DNA from: Comamonas sp. B21-038
GTDB lineage: Bacteria > Pseudomonadota > Gammaproteobacteria > Burkholderiales > Burkholderiaceae_C
Length of the DNA: 64,000 nucleotides
Reading direction: 5' to 3'
NCBI RefSeq assembly: GCF_022387135.1
Contig: NZ_CP092462.1
Span: 1 to 64,000, forward strand
Both the position numbers and the translations under genes were made by a program. Of this stretch, positions 24,806 through 38,172 are shown piece by piece. The notes beneath the pieces were generated by a model. It saw only the letters and a list, made by a program, of their open reading frames with translations. It ran no database searches and was not told the origin of the DNA. Position 1 is the first letter of the stretch, and each line of letters opens with the position of its first letter.

Positions 24806-24865
24806 CGCGAATGTCCGGGACGCGAATGTCCGGGGCACGAATGCCCGGGGCGCTGCAGCCGGGGG
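24806..24865. repeat. 15-bp short tandem repeat
   Basis: Three units of a 15-base motif follow each other: CGCGAATGTCCGGGA, CGCGAATGTCCGGGG and CACGAATGCCCGGGG, with a fourth degenerate unit CGCTGCAGCCGGGGG. The array fills the gap between liuE and the YbaK-type gene, ending just before the putative -10 at 24874. Function is unknown; copy number may vary between strains. Confidence 0.8.
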
Positions 24866-24873
24866 CGCAAGCC

Positions 24874-24881
24874 GGCACAAT
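24874..24881 (+). promoter_or_regulatory. putative -10 element GGCACAAT
   Basis: The octamer GGCACAAT ends 24 bases before the ATG of the YbaK-type gene, with AGGAG lying in between near 24893-24897. The same octamer is found upstream of the genes at 162 and 37281 at nearly the same distance. No clear -35 element is visible because the upstream bases are the GC-rich tandem repeat. Confidence 0.4.
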
Positions 24882-24905
24882 CATGGCTTAACCAGGAGTC
24901 AAACC

Positions 24906-25406
24906 ATGTGTGGAGCGGAATTGCTGAGCCTGCCCGAAGGGGTGCAGCGGGTAGCCAGGGTGCTGCAGGACCAGGGCCATCCGCATGGGCCGCAGATGCT
25001 GGAGGTCTCAGCGCGCACAGCCCAGGAGGCCGCCGATGCGCTGGGCATTGCATTGGGCCAGATTGCCAAGAGCATTATTTTTCGCCGCAAGAGCGATGAC
25101 GCCTGCGTGCTGGTCATTACCTCGGGCGATTGCCGCGTGGACGAGGCCAAGGTGGCCGCGCTGGTCGGCCCGGTAGGCCGTGCGGATGCGGACTTTGTCA
25201 AAGCCCGCACCGGCTTTGCGATTGGCGGTGTCTCGCCGGTCGGCCATCTGAGCAAGCCCGTTACTCTGATTGACCGCGAGCTGTTCCGCTTTGAACAGAT
25301 TTGGGCTGCAGCAGGCCACCCGAATGGCGTGTTTGCGCTGGCGCCAGCCGATCTGCAAGCGCTGACCGGCGCGCCGGTGGCCGATGTGGTCAAGGAGGCG
25401 GCATGA
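24906..25406 (+). CDS. YbaK/EbsC family aminoacyl-tRNA deacylase-like protein
   Basis: The 166-residue product is a YbaK/ProX-type protein. The family hydrolyses wrongly charged aminoacyl-tRNAs in trans. Hallmarks are the segment AADALGIALGQIAKSIIFR with the conserved lysine of the active site, VLVITSGDCRVDEAKVAAL, and the glycine-rich TGFAIGGVSPVGH with IDRELFRFEQIWAAAG near the C-terminus. Which tRNA it edits cannot be told; this branch is often annotated only as YbaK/EbsC. The stop overlaps the start of the DUF1289 gene (ATGA at 25403-25406), so both are translated from one message. Confidence 0.9.
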   Translation: MCGAELLSLPEGVQRVARVLQDQGHPHGPQMLEVSARTAQEAADALGIALGQIAKSIIFRRKSDDACVLVITSGDCRVDEAKVAALVGPVGRADADFVKARTGFAIGGVSPVGHLSKPVTLIDRELFRFEQIWAAAGHPNGVFALAPADLQALTGAPVADVVKEAA

Positions 25407-25711
25407 CAGAGCAAGCGGACAAGCCGGTGGCGTTGCCCGTGGCCTCGCCCGCGCCGCTGGCAGCGCGCACCAAGCAGGTCCGGGTGACCGGTGCCTTTGC
25501 GGCCGGTTACGCCGATGTCGTGCCATCGCCCTGTGTGTCGCTGTGCAAGATGAACGCGGACCGCAGCCACTGCATCGGCTGCTACCGTTCGATTGACGAG
25601 ATCCGCGCCTGGTCCAAGGCCGATACCGCCGAGCGCCAGCAGATCTGGCTGCAGGCACTGGGCCGTGCGGGCCTGGGCAGCAATGGCCGGCCCTTGGTGC
25701 CGGCGGTTTGA
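25403..25711 (+). CDS. DUF1289 small cysteine-motif protein
   Basis: This 102-residue protein carries the DUF1289 domain, seen as PSPCVSLCKMNADRSHCIGC followed by YRSIDEIRAWSKAD. Four conserved cysteines (C-x3-C, then C-x2-C) suggest a small metal-binding domain; the function of the family is unknown. The first 40 residues are proline/alanine-rich and probably flexible. The start at 25403 has AAGGAGG at 25392-25398 and overlaps the preceding stop. It is co-transcribed with the YbaK-type gene and the isomerase-like gene 12 bases downstream. Confidence 0.88.
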   Translation: MTEQADKPVALPVASPAPLAARTKQVRVTGAFAAGYADVVPSPCVSLCKMNADRSHCIGCYRSIDEIRAWSKADTAERQQIWLQALGRAGLGSNGRPLVPAV

Positions 25712-25723
25712 CCGGGGTCCGGT

Positions 25724-26371
25724 ATGAAAACCATCGATTTCTACCTGGACTTTGTCTCTCCCTATGCCTGGCTGGCCTTTGATGCGCTGCCCCAGGCCTT
25801 GCAACGCCATAGCGTGCATGTGCGCTACCGGCCTGTGCTGCTGGGTGCGTTGCTGCAGCAGCATGCCAATCCCGGGCCGGCCGGCATCGCCGGCAAGCGC
25901 GAATGGACCTACCGCCATGCCAGCTGGCTGGGCCACCGGCAGGGCTGCGGTCTGCAGATGCCCGCCCAGCATCCTTTCAACCCATTGCCGTTGCTGCGCC
26001 TGGCGCTGCGCACAGGCCAGGGCGGCTGTATCAACCGCTTCACGGCCGATGCCATCTTCCGCCATGTCTGGCTGGGTGGCGCCGACGCGCTGGATGCGCA
26101 ACGCCTGCAGGCGCTGGAGCAGACGCTTGCCGAGCAGCTGCGCGCTGGCGATGCGGCCGAGCAGGAGGCCAAGCAGGCCTTGCGCAGCAATACCGACGCC
26201 GCAGTGGCCGCCGGCGTGTTTGGCGTGCCCAGCATGGTGCTGGATGGCAAGCTGTTCTGGGGTTTCGATGGCTTGCCGATGCTGAGTGCCTACCTGAACG
26301 GCGATGCCTGGTTTGCCGATGGCCAGTGGGATGCGTCGGCCGACCGTCCTTCCGGATTGGCCAAACGCTGA
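25724..26371 (+). CDS. 2-hydroxychromene-2-carboxylate isomerase-like DsbA-family protein
   Basis: The 215-residue protein has the kappa-class GST/DsbA fold of 2-hydroxychromene-2-carboxylate isomerases. It begins IDFYLDFVSPYAWLAFDAL, where the serine after FV replaces the CxxC of thioredoxins, as in NahD, and contains GVPSMVLDGKLFWGFDGLPML near the C-terminus, the cis-proline loop of the family. Named members isomerise a naphthalene-degradation intermediate with glutathione, but most relatives are of unknown substrate, and no other naphthalene genes are present. It closes a three-gene operon. Confidence 0.85.
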   Translation: MKTIDFYLDFVSPYAWLAFDALPQALQRHSVHVRYRPVLLGALLQQHANPGPAGIAGKREWTYRHASWLGHRQGCGLQMPAQHPFNPLPLLRLALRTGQGGCINRFTADAIFRHVWLGGADALDAQRLQALEQTLAEQLRAGDAAEQEAKQALRSNTDAAVAAGVFGVPSMVLDGKLFWGFDGLPMLSAYLNGDAWFADGQWDASADRPSGLAKR

Positions 26372-26519
26372 TGTCCGGCTTCTGAGTCGCTGCAAACACC
26401 TTTCCAGTGGATTTGCCAGCCCTGGGACTTTCCCTTGGTTGCTGCTGCAGTGCAGCGATTTTCCACATGGCAAAACCTTTTCTGCGGGTTGCGCTGGATT
26501 TTGTCAGCGAATTGTCAGC

Positions 26520-26531
26520 AGCTTGCAAGCT
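26520..26531. promoter_or_regulatory. palindrome upstream of the MHS transporter gene
   Basis: AGCTTGCAAGCT is a perfect 12-bp palindrome 95 bases before the transporter start. Just upstream, TTGTCAGC occurs twice as a direct repeat (26501 and 26512). The 255-base gap between 26371 and 26627 holds these elements and no gene that I can support. An operator role is inferred from position only. Confidence 0.35.
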
Positions 26532-26626
26532 AGTGTTGGAAAACCGTCAGACTTGGGTCAGCGCTTGCTTGAAGAATGCAGTGTCCGCCAAACAAAAGTG
26601 CGGCAACACTACAAGGAGACAACAGC

Positions 26627-28285
26627 ATGGCAACCAGTGCAGCAGCACGGCCGATGACCAAGGAGGAGCGCAAGGTCATCTTTGCCTCGTCACTCGGCAC
26701 CGTTTTTGAGTGGTACGACTTCTATCTCTACGGCTCGCTGGCGGCCATCATCGCCAAGCAGTTCTTCTCCGGACTGGACCCCACCTCCGCCTTCATCTTT
26801 GCGTTGCTGGCCTTTGCTGCCGGCTTCATCGTGCGCCCCTTTGGCGCGCTGGTGTTCGGCCGCCTGGGCGACATGATCGGGCGCAAGTACACCTTCCTGG
26901 TCACCATCTTGCTGATGGGCGCCTCCACCTTCATCGTCGGCATCCTGCCCAACTACGCCAGCATTGGCGTGGCAGCGCCCATCATCCTGATCGTGTTGCG
27001 CATGCTGCAGGGTCTGGCGCTGGGCGGTGAATACGGTGGTGCCGCGACGTATGTGGCCGAGCATGCCCCCAACGGCAAGCGCGGTGCCTACACCTCGTGG
27101 ATCCAGACCACGGCCACCCTGGGTCTGTTCCTGTCGCTGCTGGTGATTCTGGGCACGCGCACCGCGATGGGCGAGCCTGCGTTCAATGACTGGGGCTGGC
27201 GCATTCCGTTCCTGGTGTCGATCATTCTGCTGGGCGTGTCGGTGTGGATCCGCATGACCCTGTCCGAATCCCCTGCGTTCCAGCGCATGAAGGCCGAGGG
27301 CAAGACTTCCAAGGCGCCGCTGAAGGAATCGTTCGGCCAGTGGAAGAACCTGAAGATCGTGATCCTGGCACTGGTGGGTTTGACCGCTGGTCAGGCCGTG
27401 GTCTGGTACACCGGCCAGTTCTATTCGCTGTTCTTCCTGACCCAGCAGCTCAAGGTCGACGCCGTGACCGCCAACCTGATGATCGCCGTGGCCCTGCTGA
27501 TTGCAACACCCTTCTTCGTGATCTTTGGCTCGCTGTCCGACAAGATCGGCCGCAAGCCCATCATCATGGCGGGCTGCCTGCTGGCCGTGCTGACCTACTT
27601 CCCCGTGTTCAAGATGCTGACCGAAGCGGCCAACCCCGATCTGGCAGCAGCGCAAGCGAGGAACAAGGTGGTGGTGGTGGCCAACCCGGCCGAGTGCTCG
27701 TTCCAGTTCAACCCGACGGGGACGTCCAAGTTCACCAGCTCCTGCGACGTGGCCAAGCAACTGCTGGCGGCCAATTCGGTGAGCTATGAAACCGAGGCGG
27801 CACCAGCGGGCACAACGGCGGTCATCAAGATCGGCAACGACACCATCCCCAGCTATGCAGCGGTAGGCCTGAGCGGCGACGATCTGAAGGCCAAGGATGG
27901 CGCGTTCAAGAAGGCTGTGGCGGAAACCCTGGCCAAGGATGGCTACCCCACCAAGGCCGATCCCTCCAAGATGAACAAGCTCTTGACGGTGGTACTGCTG
28001 ACCTACCTGGTGCTGCTGGTGACCATGGTGTACGGGCCGATCGCCGCGATGCTCGTGGAAATGTTCCCGACCCGCATCCGCTACACCTCAATGTCGCTGC
28101 CCTATCACATCGGCAATGGCTGGTTCGGTGGTTTGCTGCCCACGACGGCCTTCGCGATCGTGGCCCAGACCGGCAACATGTACAACGGTCTGTGGTACCC
28201 GATCATCATCGCCGGCATCACCTTCGTGATCGGTACCTTGTTCGTTCGCGAAACCAAGGATGTCGATATTTACGCCGACGACTGA
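26627..28285 (+). CDS. MFS transporter, metabolite:H+ symporter (MHS) family
   Basis: This 552-residue protein is a major facilitator of the MHS family, proton symporters for small organic acids and betaines. It starts at 26627 behind AAGGAG (26613-26618). MHS hallmarks are SSLGTVFEWYDFYLYG at the N-terminus, RPFGALVFGRLGDMIGRKYT between helices 2 and 3, and GLALGGEYGGAATYVAEHAP. Between helices, residues about 336-449 form a hydrophilic loop of some 115 residues with two cysteines (C357 and C373), probably periplasmic, which makes the protein longer than the usual 430-450 residues. Helices resume at LLTVVLLTYLVLLVTMVYGP. Substrate unknown. A strong terminator follows. Confidence 0.9.
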   Translation: MATSAAARPMTKEERKVIFASSLGTVFEWYDFYLYGSLAAIIAKQFFSGLDPTSAFIFALLAFAAGFIVRPFGALVFGRLGDMIGRKYTFLVTILLMGASTFIVGILPNYASIGVAAPIILIVLRMLQGLALGGEYGGAATYVAEHAPNGKRGAYTSWIQTTATLGLFLSLLVILGTRTAMGEPAFNDWGWRIPFLVSIILLGVSVWIRMTLSESPAFQRMKAEGKTSKAPLKESFGQWKNLKIVILALVGLTAGQAVVWYTGQFYSLFFLTQQLKVDAVTANLMIAVALLIATPFFVIFGSLSDKIGRKPIIMAGCLLAVLTYFPVFKMLTEAANPDLAAAQARNKVVVVANPAECSFQFNPTGTSKFTSSCDVAKQLLAANSVSYETEAAPAGTTAVIKIGNDTIPSYAAVGLSGDDLKAKDGAFKKAVAETLAKDGYPTKADPSKMNKLLTVVLLTYLVLLVTMVYGPIAAMLVEMFPTRIRYTSMSLPYHIGNGWFGGLLPTTAFAIVAQTGNMYNGLWYPIIIAGITFVIGTLFVRETKDVDIYADD

Positions 28286-28351
28286 CCCGCGCAACTGCGA
28301 GCAGGCCCCGGTTATCTGCACTGCGTGATACCCGAGGCCTTCACCTCCCCA

Positions 28352-28377
28352 CAGCACCTCCGGGTGCTGTTTTTTTT
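28352..28377 (+). terminator. rho-independent terminator of the MHS transporter gene
   Basis: CAGCACC and GGTGCTG pair around a TCCG loop and are followed by eight thymines. It lies 66 bases after the transporter stop and isolates the porin genes from upstream transcription. Confidence 0.93.
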
Positions 28378-28586
28378 GCCCCTTTCCGGCTCTCATGGTT
28401 AATACCAGGGTGTGTCATCAAAGTGTGGTAGCGATGCGTCACTCTCTCAAAATCTGCGCGATGGAAAGCACGATAAATGGGGTCTGCCGCCTAGAATTAA
28501 CAATATGTGACGGGCCGAATACTGCTCTGTGCAAACGCTATCAGCACCGTCCAACCATTTTTAATGACTACATCCCCGAGGACACT
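28378..28586 (+). promoter_or_regulatory. upstream region of porin 1
   Basis: The 209 bases between the terminator and the first porin gene hold no supported gene. The stretch is less GC-rich than its surroundings. TAGAAT at about 28493-28498 is a possible -10 element, but no matching -35 is clear. A CGAGGA ribosome site precedes the porin start. A long 5' leader is likely, as is common for porin mRNAs. Confidence 0.4.
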
Positions 28587-29564
28587 ATGCGCTCACTGAA
28601 TCGTTTGATGATTGCCACCTTGGCCGTTGCTGGCTCTACCGCTGCACTGGCTCAAAGCAGCGTGCAGGTTTATGGCCGTGTGAATACCTCGGTGGAGCGC
28701 CAGAAGGTGGGCGATGTCTCCACCACCGGCCTGTTCAACAACGCATCGCGTATCGGCTTCCGTGGCACGGAAGACCTGGGTGGCGGCCTGAAGGCTGGCT
28801 TCGTGCTGGAATCGGGTTTCAACTCGGACGACGGCTCGGGCACCGGCTCCGCAGGTGGTCTGACCTTCCGCCGCCAGAGCGAAGTGAACCTGGCTGGCAA
28901 CTTCGGTATGCTGCGTCTGGGCACCTTCACCTCCGAGTCCTACTATGCGGTGGCCGACTACGGCGTGCTGGACCAGCCCAACCACGACACCGGTTCGCTG
29001 TCGGATGCGCTTTACACCTACGTGATGCGTGACTCCAACAAGATCGCCTACCGCACCCCCGTGTTCCTGGGCGGCCTGACCATCGAAGGCGCTGCATCGT
29101 TCCACGAAAAGGCCGCTGGCACCAACGACAAGCATGGTTACGACCTGGCGGCCAACTGGGAAAGCGGCCCTCTGGCACTGGGTGCCGGTTTCAGCAAGGT
29201 CGGTGGCGACAAGCAACTGGGCCTGCGCGCGCACTACACCATCAATGCCTTCCAACTGGGTGCGTACTACCAACGCTCTGACGAAGAGCTGCGCGGCAAG
29301 CGCAACGCGGCCCGCGTGACCGGTATGTACACCGTGGGCGCGTCCGAATTTGTCGCTGGCTTCGGCTGGGCTGGCAAGTGGGACGACGTCAGCAACAGCG
29401 GCGCCCGCCAGCTGATCCTGGGCTACAACTACAACCTGAGCAAGCGCTCCAAGCTGTACGCGGGTTACACCAAGGTCGACAACAAGGCCAATGCCAGCTA
29501 CGCCACCGGCATCTCCGGCGCCGACTTCAGCACCTTCGCTGCAGGTATCCGCCACAACTTCTAA
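28587..29564 (+). CDS. outer-membrane porin (Omp32-like), copy 1
   Basis: The 325-residue product is a general Gram-negative porin of the betaproteobacterial Omp32 type. A signal peptide (to ALA at about residue 23, mature start QSSVQVYGRVN) is followed by a 16-strand beta-barrel pattern; typical stretches are NNASRIGFRGTEDLGGGLKAG early on, FRRQSEVNLAG, and the last strand FAAGIRHNF with the C-terminal phenylalanine needed for outer-membrane assembly. It forms trimeric channels for small, mostly anionic solutes. It starts at 28587; the frame is open upstream but lacks a signal peptide there. The second porin gene 363 bases downstream is the same length and closely related. Confidence 0.93.
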   Translation: MRSLNRLMIATLAVAGSTAALAQSSVQVYGRVNTSVERQKVGDVSTTGLFNNASRIGFRGTEDLGGGLKAGFVLESGFNSDDGSGTGSAGGLTFRRQSEVNLAGNFGMLRLGTFTSESYYAVADYGVLDQPNHDTGSLSDALYTYVMRDSNKIAYRTPVFLGGLTIEGAASFHEKAAGTNDKHGYDLAANWESGPLALGAGFSKVGGDKQLGLRAHYTINAFQLGAYYQRSDEELRGKRNAARVTGMYTVGASEFVAGFGWAGKWDDVSNSGARQLILGYNYNLSKRSKLYAGYTKVDNKANASYATGISGADFSTFAAGIRHNF

Positions 29565-29600
29565 GCAAGCCGGGCGCCCAGCGCGCCTTCCGCTTCACGA

Positions 29601-29629
29601 CCCGCGTTCGAAAGAGCGCGGGTTTTTTT
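29601..29629 (+). terminator. rho-independent terminator of porin 1 (copy A of a repeated terminator)
   Basis: CCCGCGTTC-GAAA-GAGCGCGGG forms a 9-bp stem (one G-T pair) with a GAAA loop and is followed by seven thymines. Near-identical hairpins occur at 29687 and 30947. Confidence 0.93.
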
Positions 29630-29686
29630 ATCGCGGTAATGGCTTCTCGATGAAGGTGTTACCTGTCGCGCGCTGTTGCGCACTGA

Positions 29687-29720
29687 CCCGCATTCGCAAG
29701 AACGCGGGTTTTTTATTTTT
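29687..29720 (+). terminator. second copy of the porin terminator (copy B)
   Basis: CCCGCATTC-GCAA-GAACGCGGG with one mismatch is followed by TTTTTTATTTTT. It repeats the terminator at 29601 only 57 bases downstream, with no gene in between. It may be a leftover from a tandem duplication of porin-plus-terminator units, or a backup terminator. Confidence 0.88.
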
Positions 29721-29927
29721 CGCTATCAATGGGTTTAGCCTGATTCTGCCTACCTCCCACGTTTATCCAAACGGTCTTGCCTGCATTAACCAAACTGCAC
29801 TTTTTAAAATAGAAAATAACTATTAAAAACCATGTTTGGGTATTAAATATAAATAGCCAGACTGGTCCTCATGTAGAAATCGGCGGTCCTGTCTGGCGAT
29901 TTCAAAGACTTTCCGTGAGGAGACAAC
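29721..29927 (+). promoter_or_regulatory. AT-rich upstream region of porin 2
   Basis: This stretch is far more AT-rich than the rest of the window. It contains an imperfect inverted repeat at 29801-29829 (arms TTTTTAAAATAG and CTATTAAAAA) and ends with a GAGGAG ribosome site before the porin start. No gene is supported in it. The repeat could be an operator or an UP-like element of the porin 2 promoter; clear -35/-10 hexamers were not identified. Confidence 0.5.
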
Positions 29928-30905
29928 ATGCGTGTACTGATTAACCGTATGACCTTGGCCGGCCTGGCCGCTGCCGGCTCGTCTGGGGCAATGGCGCAAA
30001 GCAGTGTGGAGATTTTTGGCCGCATCAATACCACGCTGGAACGGCAAAAAACAGGAGATGTAACGACCACCGGGCTGTTCAACAACCGCTCGAGCATCGG
30101 CTTTCGCGGTAGCGAAGACCTGGGTGGCGGGCTGAGAGCAGGCTTCGTGCTGGAGGCCGATTTCAACTCGGACGATGGGAGCGGCCGTGGAGGCACGGGC
30201 ATCGACTTCAGGCGCCAGAGTGAAGTGAACCTGTCGGGGCATTTTGGCAGCCTGCGCCTGGGCTCGATGCCTTCCGAATCCTATATTGCCATGGCCGCCC
30301 AAGGGGTGATGGGCCAGCCCAACCATGACCTGGGTTCGCTGTCTGATGCGCTCTACTACTACCCGATGCCGGATGCCAACAAGGTGTCCTATCGCACGCC
30401 CGTGTTGTGGGGCGGCCTGACGGTGGAGGGCGCGAGCGCATTCCATGAAAACGGAGAAAACAGCGGCAACAAGAACGGCTACGACCTCACGGCCAAGTGG
30501 GCCAAAGGGCCGCTGTCGCTGGCCACAGGCGTCACCAAGGTCCACGACAGCACCACGTTGGGCCTGCATGCCCAGTACACCTTTGACGCCTTCCGAATAG
30601 GCGCCTACTACCAGCGCACCGATGAAGACCTGCGCGGCAAGCGCAATGCGGGCCGCGTCACTGCGTTGTACAGCCTGGGTTTATCGGATTTGATTGCCGG
30701 GTTTGGTTGGGCGGGCAACTGGAGCGGGGTGGGAAGCAGCAGCGCGCGCCAACTGATCCTGGGCTACAACTACCACCTGAGCCTGCGCACCAAGGTGTAT
30801 GCCGGCTACACCAGGGTGGACAACAAGGCCAACGCCCGGTATGCCACCGGCACCGACGGTGCCGACTTCAGCACCTTTGCGCTGGGCATACGCCACCACT
30901 TCTGA
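29928..30905 (+). CDS. outer-membrane porin (Omp32-like), copy 2
   Basis: This second porin is also 325 residues. After the signal peptide (to AMA, mature QSSVEIFGRIN) it shows the same barrel pattern as copy 1: TGLFNNRSSIGFRGSEDLG, FRRQSEVNLSG, LRGKRNAGRVTALY and a terminal strand ending GIRHHF. The two proteins align along their whole length and both are followed by related sequence that includes the same terminator, so they arose by tandem duplication. Divergent loops and a separate AT-rich promoter region suggest that they are expressed under different conditions. Confidence 0.93.
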   Translation: MRVLINRMTLAGLAAAGSSGAMAQSSVEIFGRINTTLERQKTGDVTTTGLFNNRSSIGFRGSEDLGGGLRAGFVLEADFNSDDGSGRGGTGIDFRRQSEVNLSGHFGSLRLGSMPSESYIAMAAQGVMGQPNHDLGSLSDALYYYPMPDANKVSYRTPVLWGGLTVEGASAFHENGENSGNKNGYDLTAKWAKGPLSLATGVTKVHDSTTLGLHAQYTFDAFRIGAYYQRTDEDLRGKRNAGRVTALYSLGLSDLIAGFGWAGNWSGVGSSSARQLILGYNYHLSLRTKVYAGYTRVDNKANARYATGTDGADFSTFALGIRHHF

Positions 30906-30946
30906 GGGGGCACCCTCAGGCGCCCCGCGCGCCTTCTGCTGCCAGC

Positions 30947-30974
30947 CCCGCATTCGACAGGATGCGGGCTTTTT
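30947..30974 (+). terminator. rho-independent terminator of porin 2 (copy C)
   Basis: CCCGCATTC-GACA-GGATGCGGG forms a 9-bp stem followed by CTTTTTC. The 40 bases before it resemble the sequence between the porin 1 stop and its terminator. Confidence 0.92.
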
Positions 30975-31022
30975 CGTAGGGGCAGGGCCTGTGGTCCGGA
31001 TACATCGTTGACTTGCTAATAT

Positions 31023-31038
31023 CTGTAAATTTGTACAG
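31023..31038. promoter_or_regulatory. LexA (SOS) box upstream of uvrA
   Basis: CTGTAAATTTGTACAG fits the LexA consensus CTGT-N8-ACAG exactly. A -35-like TTGACT lies at 31008-31013, so the box would cover the -10 region of that promoter. The site is 188 bases before the duplicated UvrA gene and downstream of the porin 2 terminator. The remaining bases from 30975 to 31226 hold no supported gene. Confidence 0.85.
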
Positions 31039-31226
31039 TGGTTTGCAGGGCTTTGCCGCGAGCTGATTCAGCCGATGAATGAACTCCCTAGAATGGTTGT
31101 TCACGATCATTTTGCCCCCACGCAGTCGTGTCAGCCTTCCAAGTCCGGGCTTCCCTGCTACTGAGCCGGGGCCTTGCTTATCCGGTTGCTGGACTGCGCC
31201 AACGAATTACTGGATAGCTCATCGGT

Positions 31227-37187
<5,961 letters not shown>

Positions 37188-37244
37188 GCCGGTGCCGGGC
37201 TGCCAGGGCAGGGCGTTTGCTGACAGCGCGCCCTGCCGGGCCTG

Positions 37245-37252
37245 GGCACAAT
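37245..37252 (+). promoter_or_regulatory. putative -10 element GGCACAAT
   Basis: GGCACAAT lies 28 bases before the 35-codon proline-rich ORF, in the 93-base gap after uvrA. It is the third occurrence in the window at this distance from a start codon. No convincing -35 was found. Confidence 0.38.
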
Positions 37253-37280
37253 CGCAGCATTGACCTGCAAGGAGCCCAGA

Positions 37281-37388
37281 ATGCATATTGACCCTCGGCA
37301 CCCGGAAGCCCCGCCTGTGAAAGACCCCGCCCCGGTGCAACCCCCACCGGTGCCCACGCCTGGCATTCCATCACCCATCCAGGAGTAG
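37281..37388 (+). CDS. small proline-rich ORF (35 aa)
   Basis: A 35-codon frame with an ideal ribosome site (AAGGAG at 37269-37274, six bases before ATG) encodes a peptide with 12 prolines that begins MHIDPRHPEAPPVKD and ends in PSPIQE. It has no signal peptide, membrane segment or cysteine. Its own promoter-like element and strong ribosome site argue that it is translated. I do not recognise a family. It lies between uvrA and the two-component system on the same strand; function unknown. Confidence 0.6.
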   Translation: MHIDPRHPEAPPVKDPAPVQPPPVPTPGIPSPIQE

Positions 37389-37468
37389 CGCTGGGCATGG
37401 CGTGCCCGTGCAGCGGCCACTTGGGCGTATGATCGCGCTCTTTGTGGGTCTACGGGCGGGCGACAACG

Positions 37469-38167
37469 ATGCGCATTTTGCTGATTGAAGACGAGCAGGA
37501 GATGGCCGCCTGGCTGGTGCGCGCCCTCAAGCAATCGAATATCGAAGCAGTGCATGCCTCACAGGCTGCGATGGCCACGCGCCTGCTGCCCGATGGCCGC
37601 TTTGACGTGGTGGTGCTCGATCTGCAGCTGCCCGACCAGCATGGCTTTGACTGGCTGTCGGCGATGCGAGCGCAGGGCCACCGTGAGCCGGTGCTGGTGC
37701 TGACCGCGCAAGGAGCGGTGCAGGACCGGGTCGAAGGCCTGCACCGGGGCGCCGATGACTACCTGACCAAGCCATTTGAAGTGGCCGAACTGGAGGCGCG
37801 CCTGGCCGCGCTGCACCGGCGCAGCCAGGGGCGGGCCCAGGCGATGCAGCAATGCGGCTCGCTGCGCTATGACAGCAACCACCGCACCTTCTGGCTGGCC
37901 GAGCAGATGCTGGCGCTGACCCCGCGCGAGCATGCGGCGCTGGAGGCGCTGATGGCGCGCACCGGCGCGCCGGTGGGCAAGTCCAAGTTGACAGCCAAGG
38001 TCTTCCCGCAGGACAGCAGCGTGAGCCCCGATGCCATCGAGCAGGTGCTGCACCGGGTGCGGCGCAAGCTGGCGGGCGGTGACGTGCATATCGTGACGGT
38101 GCGCGGCCTGGGCTATATGCTCGAAACCCTGGTGCCCAAGGGCCCGGGCAGCACACTTTCTTCCTGA
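37469..38167 (+). CDS. tctD: OmpR-family response regulator (TctD-like)
   Basis: This 232-residue protein has a receiver domain (MRILLIEDEQEMAAWLVRAL with acidic pocket, phospho-acceptor D51 in VVVLDLQLPD, lysine in DDYLTKPFEV) and a C-terminal winged-helix domain (LTPREHAALEALM ... VRRKLAGGDVHIVTVRGLGYML). The sensor kinase gene follows after five bases and the tctB-tctA transporter genes come next, the arrangement of the tricarboxylate-responsive TctD/TctE system. It probably binds the 11-bp tandem repeat at 39774. Start 37469 gives the standard MRILLIEDE opening; the TTG nine codons upstream is unlikely. The symbol rests on context. Confidence 0.88.
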   Translation: MRILLIEDEQEMAAWLVRALKQSNIEAVHASQAAMATRLLPDGRFDVVVLDLQLPDQHGFDWLSAMRAQGHREPVLVLTAQGAVQDRVEGLHRGADDYLTKPFEVAELEARLAALHRRSQGRAQAMQQCGSLRYDSNHRTFWLAEQMLALTPREHAALEALMARTGAPVGKSKLTAKVFPQDSSVSPDAIEQVLHRVRRKLAGGDVHIVTVRGLGYMLETLVPKGPGSTLSS

Positions 38168-38172
38168 ATCCG

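Noticed and set aside
25724..26371. Naphthalene-degradation locus suggested by the hydroxychromene isomerase-like gene
   Set aside because: No dioxygenase, aldolase or other aromatic-pathway gene is nearby; the fold has many members of unknown substrate.
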